Shown here in pieces: positions 1-7,662 of a stretch of DNA of 64,000 nucleotides. The position numbers and the translations under genes are program-made. The notes under the pieces were generated by a model that did not search any database, had not been told where the DNA came from, and saw only the letters and a list, made by a program, of their open reading frames with translations. The DNA comes from Streptomyces sp. MST-110588 (GTDB lineage: Bacteria > Actinomycetota > Actinomycetes > Streptomycetales > Streptomycetaceae), in contig NZ_CP074380.1 of NCBI RefSeq assembly GCF_022695595.1, positions 4,166,001 through 4,230,000 of the forward strand, read 5' to 3'. Position 1 is the stretch's first letter. The number at the start of each line of letters is the position of its first letter.

Positions 1-20
1 AGGACGCGCAGGGAGCGTGC

Positions 21-314
21 ATGACCGTCCAGCCGCCGCAGCCGCCCGGCTTCCCGAGCGACGACGCCCGTACGGTCCCCACCCGTACGGACGCCACTCG
101 TGCGGCCGTCGCCCGGGTCGCTCCGTACGACTACAACGCCGGTGAGCAGGACATCCTGGTCGGCACCAGCGCCGCCGCCCTCGAAAGGGTGCAGATCCCC
201 CTCTGCACCGTTCTGGGCTCCGACCCCAGCATCGTCTCGATCGTGGTAAGTCCCCTGTCTCCCGACAGCAACTGTGCCACCGCGCAGGGTTCGGACCTCT
301 CCCGCCTCCTGTGA
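21..314 (+). CDS. small hypothetical protein (97 aa)
   Basis: I do not recognise this ORF. It is kept because an AGGGAG motif at about 9-14 sits at good spacing from the ATG. The N-terminal third is rich in Pro, Thr and Arg. The C-terminal half is mildly hydrophobic and has two Cys. There is no signal peptide or membrane segment and no known motif. The next gene starts 340 bp downstream on the same strand, so it is not clearly in an operon. It could still be a chance frame. Confidence 0.4.
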   Translation: MTVQPPQPPGFPSDDARTVPTRTDATRAAVARVAPYDYNAGEQDILVGTSAAALERVQIPLCTVLGSDPSIVSIVVSPLSPDSNCATAQGSDLSRLL

Positions 315-652
315 GCCCGGCGGCCTGCCGCGTGTGAGGCCGATGGTCCCCCGCGTGTGAGGCAGATGGTCCACCCTCTCTGAGAGCGGTGGCCGCGCGC
401 CCCCGTCGAGTCCCGCGCCCGGGACCCGGCGGGGGCGCGTCGTGTTCCCCGCGCGTCTCTTCCGTACCGGTTCGCTACCGGTTCCGTACCGGATTCTGTC
501 GCTTCCGTACCGATGCGTACAGATTTCCCGCAGTCCCGCCCGGCGCGTTACCTATGCGACGCACGGGCCGGAGCGGCCCTCGCCTATCGTGTGGCGAGGG
601 CCGCTTCCCTGCCGTGCGGTCATGAGGACGGACGTCTAAGGAGACGGACACG
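315..652. promoter_or_regulatory. leader and upstream region of the GntR gene with spaced repeats
   Basis: This gene-free stretch holds three copies of TTCCGTACCG-type sequence (cores at 462-470, 484-492 and 505-513, spaced 22 and 21 bp) plus a related GCTACCGG copy at 474-481. Two-turn spacing puts the repeats on one DNA face, as in an operator. A perfect 13-bp hairpin follows at 572-605. The regulator binding here is unknown; the adjacent GntR protein is the obvious candidate. Confidence 0.5.
572..605 (+). terminator. perfect 13-bp hairpin upstream of the GntR gene
   Basis: AGCGGCCCTCGCC (572-584) pairs completely with GGCGAGGGCCGCT (593-605) around the 8-nt loop TATCGTGT. There is no T-run after it. 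It lies 47 bp before the GntR start, so it could be a terminator, an attenuator or a leader structure. Confidence 0.45.
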
Positions 653-1330
653 ATGCCCGCCGGCACAGTCAGCGGAGTCATACGTCGCAGCACGCTGCGC
701 CAGCAGATCGCCGACGCGCTGCGCGACGAGGTCCTGGCCGGCCGGCTGCCGTCGGGCCACCAGTTCACGGTCAAGGAGATCGCCGAGCAGTACGGGGTCT
801 CCGCGACCCCCGTACGCGAGGCGCTGCTCGACCTGTGTGCCCAGGGCCTCCTGGACGTCGAACAGCACCGCGGCTTCAGCGTCCACGCCTTCACGGCCGA
901 GGACTTCCGGGCGATGGTCGACGCCCGCACACTCATCATCGAGGGGATCTTCCGCAGCAGCGCGGAGCGGGCGGTGCGGGCCCTGTCGGACGAGGCGCTG
1001 GCGTCCATCCGGCGCCGGGCGGAGGAGGCCGAGCGTGCCGCGCGCGCCGGTGACCTGGACGTACTGATCGGGTACGACCTGCGGTTCTGGCGCGAGCTGG
1101 GCAGCATCGTAGGGAACCCGTACATCTCGGACTTCCTGGACCGGGTCCGCGTACAGACGTGGATGTTCGCGGTGCCGCTGCTGCGGCGCCGGGCCGATCT
1201 GCGCGGACACCTGTGGCACGGCCACCGGGAGCTGGTCGCCGCCGTCGTCGGCCGCGATCTGGCCGAGGCGCAGCGGCTCGTGCGGGAGTACAACGAGCAC
1301 TCCCTCACCCTCGTCGGGGACCTCGCCTAG
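653..1330 (+). CDS. GntR-family transcriptional regulator (FadR/FCD type)
   Basis: A 225-aa cytoplasmic DNA-binding regulator. Residues about 10-72 form the GntR winged helix (LRQQIADALRDEVLAGRLPS, then a recognition region with VSATPVREAL). Residues about 85-215 form the all-helical FCD effector domain, with FWRELGS and the His-rich HLWHGHRE region that in this family binds a metal and a carboxylate ligand. The ATG follows AAGGAGACGG at good spacing. The gene stands alone after a repeat-rich upstream region that may be its own operator. The ligand cannot be read from sequence. Confidence 0.9.
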   Translation: MPAGTVSGVIRRSTLRQQIADALRDEVLAGRLPSGHQFTVKEIAEQYGVSATPVREALLDLCAQGLLDVEQHRGFSVHAFTAEDFRAMVDARTLIIEGIFRSSAERAVRALSDEALASIRRRAEEAERAARAGDLDVLIGYDLRFWRELGSIVGNPYISDFLDRVRVQTWMFAVPLLRRRADLRGHLWHGHRELVAAVVGRDLAEAQRLVREYNEHSLTLVGDLA

Positions 1331-1417
1331 CACTACGCTGTCCCGACCGTACCGACGCGTACACCGGCCCCACCCACCGCCCCGGAACGGGGCGTCCCCG
1401 ACCGGAAGCGAGCACTC

Positions 1418-2068
1418 GTGGCCTGTGACCTGTGGCTGGTCCCCCTTGTCGACGTGCTGTGCCACAGCCCCGACAACCCCTTCTCCGAAGAGATCGCGGC
1501 CTACGACGCGGCCCTGACGGAAGCGGGCCTGCCGCCCGTACCGGTCTTCAGCTACATGCCCGGCCTGTCCGGAGACGTGGCGCCGGTCGCCGGCTTCGAC
1601 TACGACGCGCTGCACTTCCTGCGCCGGGCCTACCTGCTCCAGATCTGCGGCCTGGAAGTGACGCCGGTGGACGAACTGGGCGGGGACTACGAACAGTTGC
1701 TGGAGATGTTCGAGACCACGGCCCAGCAGTCGCATCTGGTGTGGCACTACGACTACGCGGGGGCGTACGTCCCCGTCGACTTCCCCTTCCCGCTCGCCAA
1801 CGACGAACTCCTGGAGCGCGGCGGGCCGTTGGGCTCCGCACACGGATTGCTGCGCGATCTGGGGCTGGTCGCGCCGGCCATCGGGATCGACCCGGCCAAC
1901 CCGCCGGCCGCGCCCGCGCCGCCCGTACGGCCCACGTCCCTGGAGGAGCGGGCGAGCGTGGAGCCCGCCGAGGCCGGGCCGTTCGCGCGGGAACGGCATG
2001 TCTGGCTCGGACTGCACGCGGCGGCTACCCGCAGTCTCGGGCAGGGCTCGATGATCGTGTTCAGTTAG
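1418..2068 (+). CDS. conserved hypothetical protein (216 aa)
   Basis: The protein begins MACDLWLVPLVDVLCHSPDN. It is acidic and rich in aromatic residues (HFLRRAYLLQICGLEV, SHLVWHYDYAGAYVPVDFPF), with a Pro-rich linker near residue 170 and a hydrophobic C-terminus. It looks soluble and globular with no motif I can name. A GTG start is used; AGCGAG is a weak upstream ribosome site. It follows the GntR gene by 87 bp on the same strand and may be co-transcribed. The coding pattern is convincing; the function is unknown. Confidence 0.7.
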   Translation: MACDLWLVPLVDVLCHSPDNPFSEEIAAYDAALTEAGLPPVPVFSYMPGLSGDVAPVAGFDYDALHFLRRAYLLQICGLEVTPVDELGGDYEQLLEMFETTAQQSHLVWHYDYAGAYVPVDFPFPLANDELLERGGPLGSAHGLLRDLGLVAPAIGIDPANPPAAPAPPVRPTSLEERASVEPAEAGPFARERHVWLGLHAAATRSLGQGSMIVFS

Positions 2069-2101
2069 GTGGTGCGCGAGGGGCATCGGTGGTGCCGGGC
2101 T

Positions 2102-2155
2102 CCGGTGGCCGGGTTCAGCGCGGGGATTCCGGTGGTCGGGTTCAGCGCGGGGATT
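2102..2155. repeat. 27-bp tandem repeat, two copies
   Basis: Copies at 2102-2128 and 2129-2155 differ at one position. The first 9 bp of a third copy follow at 2156-2164. The array covers the uncertain 3' end of the SLATT gene on the minus strand, where one frame reads it as repeated HRNPRAEP and another stops inside it at 2142. Confidence 0.85.
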
Positions 2156-2908
2156 CCGGTGGCCGCTGGCGGGGCATGTTCGGGCGCGTCCCCGGGGGAG
2201 CGTGATGCGGCCCGGTGGCGGGCCGCCCTCCGGGCGCTGCCCCAAGGAGACCGTCGCCTGGGCGACCGACGGCATGGGTCCGGACCGGAACTGCGCCATC
2301 CAGTCGGCCGTTTCGGACCGTACGAGTTCCGCGACGTCCTCGTTGAAGCGCCGCAGCACGCCCAGGCAGCGCTCGGTGGCCTCGCTCGCCGTGCCCTCCG
2401 TCGGGCCGAGCATCTCGCGTACGCACTCGGACGCCCACTCGAACTGCAGCGCCTCCAGGCGGCGCTGCACCGCCTGGGCGGTGGCCATGTCCCGCATCCA
2501 GCCGGCCGTCACTCCGATGAACCGGTCGCAGCCGACGCAGACGGCGGCGGTCAGCAGCGCCAGATAACCCCACTTCGCGCCGCCGGCCACCGCTCCGGCC
2601 AGTTGGAGCAGCGGCATCGCGCCGCCCACGCCGACGCCCGCCACGGTCCCGATCCGCAGGGCGCGCGCGGCCCGCCGCTTGGCCACCCGGTCGGTCAGGT
2701 ACCAGTCGGTGACGCGCAGCGCGCCCGCCTCGGCCCAGCGGTACAGCTCGTCCAGGCGCTCGGCCGGCTCGCCCCAGTCCCCGAGCGGGAAGACGCGGCC
2801 CGCCAGGTCGTCCTGGTCCCGGTGACGGCCACGGTCACGGTCGCGGCGCCGTGCCCACCCGCCCTCCTCCCGAGGGGGGCCCTCGGGCTGCATCTCCGGC
2901 TGACTCAC
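2142..2908 (-). CDS. SLATT (DUF4231)-type two-TM membrane protein, 3' end uncertain
   Basis: The GTG start at 2908 follows GGGAG on the minus strand. A charged N-terminus leads to a soluble stretch (WGEPAERLDELYRWAEAGAL), then a two-helix membrane hairpin at about residues 85-130, then an Ala/Glu-rich helical region. This is the layout of SLATT proteins, a group linked by comparative genomics to nucleotide-signalling immunity. The literal frame runs without a stop from 2908 to 620, right through two plus-strand genes, which is implausible. A one-base slip near 2180-2210 would end the protein at 2142, the boundary used here. The first about 220 residues are secure; the C-terminus is not. Confidence 0.6.
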
Positions 2909-3378
2909 CCGTGCGCTCCCTCATGCAGATACGTGCGATGCGCGCAGTACGTACGAGACGACGGGACGACGAGAGACGGCCGGGGCGACGAGATGGTCGA
3001 GACGGCCGAGACGGTCAATAGGGTCGTTTACGTACGAGACGGTCGATGTGCGCGCCACCTTCCTACCGCCGAACGGTGGGTGTCGCCCCCAAGATCGCTG
3101 GGATTCCGCCCGGAAGTGGGGACAGATCAGGTATAAGCCCGACACCTTTCTCACTCGAAAGAGTTGCCCGCGCCGTAAACGTCCCGCACATACTCCCGGA
3201 TGACCGTGGCGTCGCGGGGCGCCGCGGGGCGTCGCGGTCATCCGGGGCGTTACGGCAGTGGCGTGAAGGCGTCGGCCGGCCGCGGGCGGCGGCCGGCGAG
3301 GGCAGAGGAGAGGCCGTACGGCGCGCAGGGGCGGCCCCGCGCCCGCGCCCGCCCGCGCCGGACGACTAGGCTGCACGC
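2909..3378. other. 470-bp region between the divergent SLATT gene and purD
   Basis: No credible gene is seen. The left part (2960-3060) is rich in repeated GTACGAGAC and GGTCGA(G)AC-like words, so it may hold the SLATT promoter and operators. The right end carries the purD -10 element directly before the start codon. Confidence 0.5.
3367..3372 (+). promoter_or_regulatory. purD -10 element; transcript probably leaderless
   Basis: TAGGCT lies 6 nt before the GTG at 3379, so transcription would begin at or next to the start codon. No Shine-Dalgarno sequence precedes the GTG. No good -35 is visible in the GC-rich DNA upstream. The purF start has the same arrangement. Confidence 0.55.
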
Positions 3379-4689
3379 GTGAAGGTCCTCGTCATCGGCG
3401 GCGGCGCCCGCGAACACGCCCTGTGCCGCTCTCTGTCCCTCGACCCCGACGTCACCGCACTGCACTGCGCCCCCGGCAACGCCGGCATCGCCGAGGTGGC
3501 CGAACTGCACCGCGTCGACGTCCTCGACGGCGCGGCCGTGGCCGAGCTGGCCACCGGGCTCCAGGCGGACCTGGTCGTCGTCGGCCCCGAAGCGCCGCTG
3601 GTCGCCGGGGTGGCGGACGCGGTGCGCGAGCGCGGCGTCCCGGTCTTCGGCCCCTCCGCCGAAGCGGCGCGGCTGGAAGGCTCCAAGGCGTTCGCGAAGG
3701 ACGTGATGGCCGCCGCCGGGGTGCCCACGGCCCGTTCGTACGTCTGCGCGACGCCCGCCGAGATCGACGCGGCCCTGGACGCCTTCGGGGCCCCGTACGT
3801 CGTCAAGGACGACGGGCTGGCGGCCGGCAAGGGCGTCGTGGTCACCGAGGACCTCGAAACCGCCCGCGCGCACGCGCTCGCCTGCGGCCAGGTCGTCATC
3901 GAGGAGTTCCTCGACGGCCCGGAGGTCTCGCTGTTCGCCGTCACCGACGGCCGTACGGTCCTGCCCCTCCAGCCCGCCCAGGACTTCAAGCGCGCCTACG
4001 ACGGCGACGCGGGCCCCAACACCGGCGGCATGGGCGCGTACAGCCCGCTGCCGTGGGCCGATCCGAAGCTGGTCGACGAGGTCCACGAGACGGTTCTGCA
4101 GCCCACGGTGGACGAACTGCGCCGCCGCGGCACGCCCTTCTCCGGCCTCCTGTACGCGGGCCTGGCGATCACCTCGCGCGGCGTACGCGTCATCGAGTTC
4201 AACGCGCGCTTCGGCGACCCGGAGACGCAGGTCGTCCTCGCCCGCCTGAAGTCGCCGCTCTCCCGGCTGCTGCACGCCGCCGCGACCGGGACCCTGGCCG
4301 ATCTCCAGCCGCTGCGCTGGAGCGAGGACGCGGCCGTCACGGTCGTCATCGCCTCGCACAACTACCCGGACAGCCCGCGCACCGGCGACCCCATCGGGGG
4401 CCTGGAGGAGGTCGCGGAGCAGGACGCGCCCGCGGCGTACGTCCTGCATGCGGGGACGAAGGCAGTTGAGAGGGATGGGAAGGGCGAGGGCGACGAAGGC
4501 GGCGCGGGCGCCGGGCGCGGGACCGTGGTCAGCGCGGGCGGGCGGGTGCTGTCCGTCACCGCCACGGGCGCCGACCTCACCACGGCGCGGGAGCGCGCCT
4601 ACCGCGCGGTCGACCGGATCACCCTGGATGGTTCGCACCACCGCCGGGACATCGCGGAGCGGGCGGCCCGGGACGCCGATAAGAGCTGA
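3379..4689 (+). CDS. purD: phosphoribosylamine--glycine ligase (GAR synthetase)
   Basis: This enzyme catalyses the second step of IMP synthesis: phosphoribosylamine + glycine + ATP give GAR. The N-domain opens with VLVIGGGAREHAL (residues 3-15). The ATP-grasp region contains KDDGLAAGKGVVV and ends with EFNARFGDPETQ near residue 272, which supplies metal and ATP ligands. At 436 aa it is near family length. It carries a hydrophilic Gly/Glu/Lys insert at about residues 361-378 in the C-terminal domain that looks like a lineage-specific loop. The start is GTG with no ribosome site. It stands apart from the other pur genes here. Confidence 0.97.
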   Translation: MKVLVIGGGAREHALCRSLSLDPDVTALHCAPGNAGIAEVAELHRVDVLDGAAVAELATGLQADLVVVGPEAPLVAGVADAVRERGVPVFGPSAEAARLEGSKAFAKDVMAAAGVPTARSYVCATPAEIDAALDAFGAPYVVKDDGLAAGKGVVVTEDLETARAHALACGQVVIEEFLDGPEVSLFAVTDGRTVLPLQPAQDFKRAYDGDAGPNTGGMGAYSPLPWADPKLVDEVHETVLQPTVDELRRRGTPFSGLLYAGLAITSRGVRVIEFNARFGDPETQVVLARLKSPLSRLLHAAATGTLADLQPLRWSEDAAVTVVIASHNYPDSPRTGDPIGGLEEVAEQDAPAAYVLHAGTKAVERDGKGEGDEGGAGAGRGTVVSAGGRVLSVTATGADLTTARERAYRAVDRITLDGSHHRRDIAERAARDADKS

Positions 4690-5088
4690 CGGCTAAGCGC
4701 TGACGGCCTGAGCGCTGACGGAAGAGCTGACGGGAGAGCTGTCGGCGCGCGTGGACCATGATCCGGCCGGGGCAGACGGTGTGCGCCCCGGCTGGGTTCC
4801 CGGCTTTGCCCAAAGCCATTCCATCGAGTGACCGCGCCCCTATCCGGCTGACGTGAGCCGTACCCCCCAACTAGGGTTCCCGGGAAGCGTCCTGCGGTGA
4901 CGGCCGAGAAATCGGGGCCGTTCCCGCGGGGACGTGCGGCAAGTGGCTCACCGACATTGCGATGTCAGTGCCCGGTGCCACAGTGGTGGGGGAGCGAGCA
5001 ACGCCGCCGACGGCCGTCCGCGTCCGCCGGCGTGGTGACCCGCTCTCCCGATTCGTGTTCTCAAGGGCAGCAGGGGGTGTGAAGGCCG
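4690..5088. other. 399-bp intergenic region with GCTGACGG repeats and a palindrome
   Basis: Right after purD there are four irregularly spaced GCTGACGG copies (about 4685-4735). At 4949-4970 CACCGACAT-TGCG-ATGTCAGTG forms an inverted repeat with 8 of 9 pairs, about 120 bp before the next start, so it is a candidate operator for that gene. No protein-coding signal is seen. Confidence 0.5.
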
Positions 5089-7359
5089 GTGGCTGGACCG
5101 GAAGCAGGTGCCCTGGCGGCGCGCGCCCGCGCTCTGAAGGTGCTCCGGGTGCGCGGCGCGGCGCTGGCCGTCGCGCTGCTGCCCGCGGCGGTGGCCGTGG
5201 TGCTGCACGTCGGCGGCGCCACCGGCCGTCTCGGCGGGCCGGGCGGCGGCTGGGCCGTGGCGCGCTGGGCGGTGAGCGGCGTCGCCGTGATCGTGCTGCT
5301 GCTGGCGGCACTCGTGACGGCCGTGGTCGTACGGGCCCGGCCCGCGCTGAGCCCGTCCGTACCGGTCGCCGAGGAGTCCGCGCCCGATCTGTACCGTCTC
5401 GTCCGGGATCTCGCCGAGCGTTTGGATGTCCCGGCGCCGTCCGCGATAGCCCTGACCCCGGACTGCGACAGTTGGCTGGAGGACCGTACGCACCGCGCGC
5501 ACGGGCCGCCGCCCGCCCGCACCGCGCCGTCCGCGGCCGGTAGGCGCAGAGGACGCGGGGCCGACGGGACCGACGGGGACCGCGCGGCCGGTGAAGGGCG
5601 CGGAGGCCGCGAGGGCCGTGATGGCTCGGCGGGTGCCGGAGGGGGCGAAGAGGGCCGGGGTTCGCGGGCGCCTGTTCTGGTCATCGGTTCGCCGTTCCTG
5701 TGGTGGATGCGCGTCGCCGAACTGCGGGCCCTGCTCGCCCCCGTGGTCGCCGGCACCGGCCCGTCCGCCAACCCCGACATAGCCGCCGCCCGCCGCTTCG
5801 TACGCGGCCTGGACGCCGCGGTGGCGGTCACCTCCCGGGCCCGCGGGCCACTGAGCCGCCTGGCACCGGCCTTCGTCGGCGGGACGGCGCGGCTGCTGCT
5901 GCGGGCCTGCCGGGACCACGCCATGGAGATGGAGCGCGGCGTCGCGGCAGCCGCCTCCGAGCGGGCCCAGGCCGTCGACTACGGCCTGCGGATCGTGGCC
6001 CAGGAACAGGTGGGACTGGCCTACGCCGGCTGGGACCGCCTGCTGACCCGGGTGGCGCTGCCCGCCTGGCGGATGGGGCGCTGGCCCTCCCGGCTGGACG
6101 CCGGGGTGGTCTCCGCCCTCACCGAGCTCTCCCGCCGCGACCGGCTCGCCGAGGGCTTCGCCTCCCGCCTGGGCGAGCGGCCCGCCTGCGACCTCCTGGA
6201 GGAGCCGGGCGCCATCGACCGTGCCGCGTCCCTCCTGGCCGCCCGTCTCTTCCACGGCGGGCCGGCCGAGCCGGGGCCGGACTGGTCGCCGGTCAACTGG
6301 CAGCAGTATCCGGAGGAGGTCGTGGACCGGAAGTGGCGTCTGGAGGCCGCCCGCCTCCACCGGGTGCTGGACGGGCTGCCCCCGGCCGAGGAACCCGCGC
6401 ACACGACGGCGGCAACGGCGCCCGCCGCCCCGCTCGCGCCCCCGGTCACCACGGCCGAGTCCGCCACCGCTGCCGACGCCACCACGGTGGAGTCCGGGAC
6501 CACGGCCGAGTCCGCCACCGCCGAGCCCGCCGCCACCGCGGTCGAGGTCGCGTCCGCGCCCGTGGCCCGTACGGAGCCGTCGCGCCCGGCGGACCCCATA
6601 CCGGCGGGCGGGACAGCGGGTTCCCGTACGCACGGTGTGCCGGGAGCGCATGGCAAGCCCGAGGCGAACAGGATGTCTGAGGTGTCTGGGGCAAGCGGGA
6701 TGTCTGAGGTATCTGGGGTGTCTGGAGTGAACGGTGCGCTCGGGGTGAACGGGTTGCCCGAGTCGAACGGGCTTCTCGGGGCACCGGCACCGGGGATGGC
6801 CGGGGCACCTGAGTCGGCCGGGACACCCGGGATACCCGGAACCTCTGCCTCCGACCCCGGTCCGCAGGACTGCGGGCCGACGCTGGGCCGGGTCATCGAG
6901 CGGCTGACCCGGGACGTCCGGGCCGCCGAGCTGGTCGCCGCGCGCCTCGGCGCCGAGCTGGAGCGCGAGGAGCGGGAGGAGGCGGCGCGGCGGGAGGCAC
7001 GCCGGGCGGCGCGGCAGGAAGCACGCGGCCGGTCCGCGCGCGGTGGTCCCGGGGCCGACTGCGGCGACGGGCTGCCGGACGACGGCGTACCGCTCTTCCC
7101 GCTGCAACCGCCACGTACGGGACGGGAGTTGCTCGCTGACCACGTCACGGCCATGGTGTGCTGCGCGGCCATAGACACCGCGGGGGCGGCCCCCGGCCTG
7201 GACTGGCTGGACGGCCCCGCCCTGCTCGTCGGCGGCGAGCGCCGGGCGGACCTGGGCCGGCCGGTGCGCAGTCTCGTGGACGACGGCGACGCGGACCCGC
7301 TGCGCGGCTGGCTCAGTACGGTCGGGGTGCGCCCCGAAAAGCCGGTCCGGCTTGTCTGA
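5089..7359 (+). CDS. membrane protein with a degenerate M48-peptidase-like region
   Basis: A 756-aa protein. Two N-terminal membrane helices (about residues 24-41 and 61-83) are followed by a soluble region spaced like M48 metallopeptidases: LVIGSPFLWWMRVAELRALL near residues 197-215 resembles the stretch before HExxH, but the expected His-Glu-x-x-His reads APVVAG, so zinc catalysis is unlikely. A hydrophilic insert (about 143-190) and a long Ala/Thr/Pro- then Gly/Ser-rich linker (about 440-590) separate conserved blocks. The C-terminus has a charged Glu/Arg/Ala helix. The GTG start follows GAAGG. Likely a membrane-anchored scaffold; the role is unknown. Confidence 0.8.
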   Translation: MAGPEAGALAARARALKVLRVRGAALAVALLPAAVAVVLHVGGATGRLGGPGGGWAVARWAVSGVAVIVLLLAALVTAVVVRARPALSPSVPVAEESAPDLYRLVRDLAERLDVPAPSAIALTPDCDSWLEDRTHRAHGPPPARTAPSAAGRRRGRGADGTDGDRAAGEGRGGREGRDGSAGAGGGEEGRGSRAPVLVIGSPFLWWMRVAELRALLAPVVAGTGPSANPDIAAARRFVRGLDAAVAVTSRARGPLSRLAPAFVGGTARLLLRACRDHAMEMERGVAAAASERAQAVDYGLRIVAQEQVGLAYAGWDRLLTRVALPAWRMGRWPSRLDAGVVSALTELSRRDRLAEGFASRLGERPACDLLEEPGAIDRAASLLAARLFHGGPAEPGPDWSPVNWQQYPEEVVDRKWRLEAARLHRVLDGLPPAEEPAHTTAATAPAAPLAPPVTTAESATAADATTVESGTTAESATAEPAATAVEVASAPVARTEPSRPADPIPAGGTAGSRTHGVPGAHGKPEANRMSEVSGASGMSEVSGVSGVNGALGVNGLPESNGLLGAPAPGMAGAPESAGTPGIPGTSASDPGPQDCGPTLGRVIERLTRDVRAAELVAARLGAELEREEREEAARREARRAARQEARGRSARGGPGADCGDGLPDDGVPLFPLQPPRTGRELLADHVTAMVCCAAIDTAGAAPGLDWLDGPALLVGGERRADLGRPVRSLVDDGDADPLRGWLSTVGVRPEKPVRLV

Positions 7360-7662
7360 AGGCACCGCGCGCGGCACCGTCCGCGGCGCCGTCGGACGCC
7401 GGACCCGGTTACCGCCCGTGTTCGAAGCCGGGGACGCGGCGGGCGGTCCGGGCCCGCCCGAACACCCCATGGGCAACCCGGAGCTGAATGTTTCCCTCCA
7501 GTTCGTGGCCTGCGGCAGACCGGTCCGTTAATTCACGACGAAGGGTGACGGAGCGAGTGCGCAATGTGATGTGCTGGGGTAGGTCACCGTTGTTCAACCG
7601 AACACAGAGATGAGTGGAGAAGCGGCCCACTCAGTCGTTGGGGACGCGGGAGGGGAGCGTAG
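7360..7662. other. 303-bp promoter region of the DMFase-like gene
   Basis: No gene is seen. A relatively AT-rich part (7490-7625) contains GTTCAACCGAAC (GTTC-AACC-GAAC inverted repeat), a candidate regulator site. GGGAGGGG just before 7663 is a strong ribosome site. Confidence 0.45.

Noticed and set aside
2921..3376. 151-aa minus-strand ORF between the SLATT gene and purD
   Set aside because: Arg/Pro-rich with no conserved feature or ribosome site; it covers the purD promoter.
4948..7476. 842-aa minus-strand ORF opposite the pseudo-M48 gene
   Set aside because: Low-complexity Gly/Arg/Pro protein without a ribosome site; the plus frame has membrane helices and conserved blocks.
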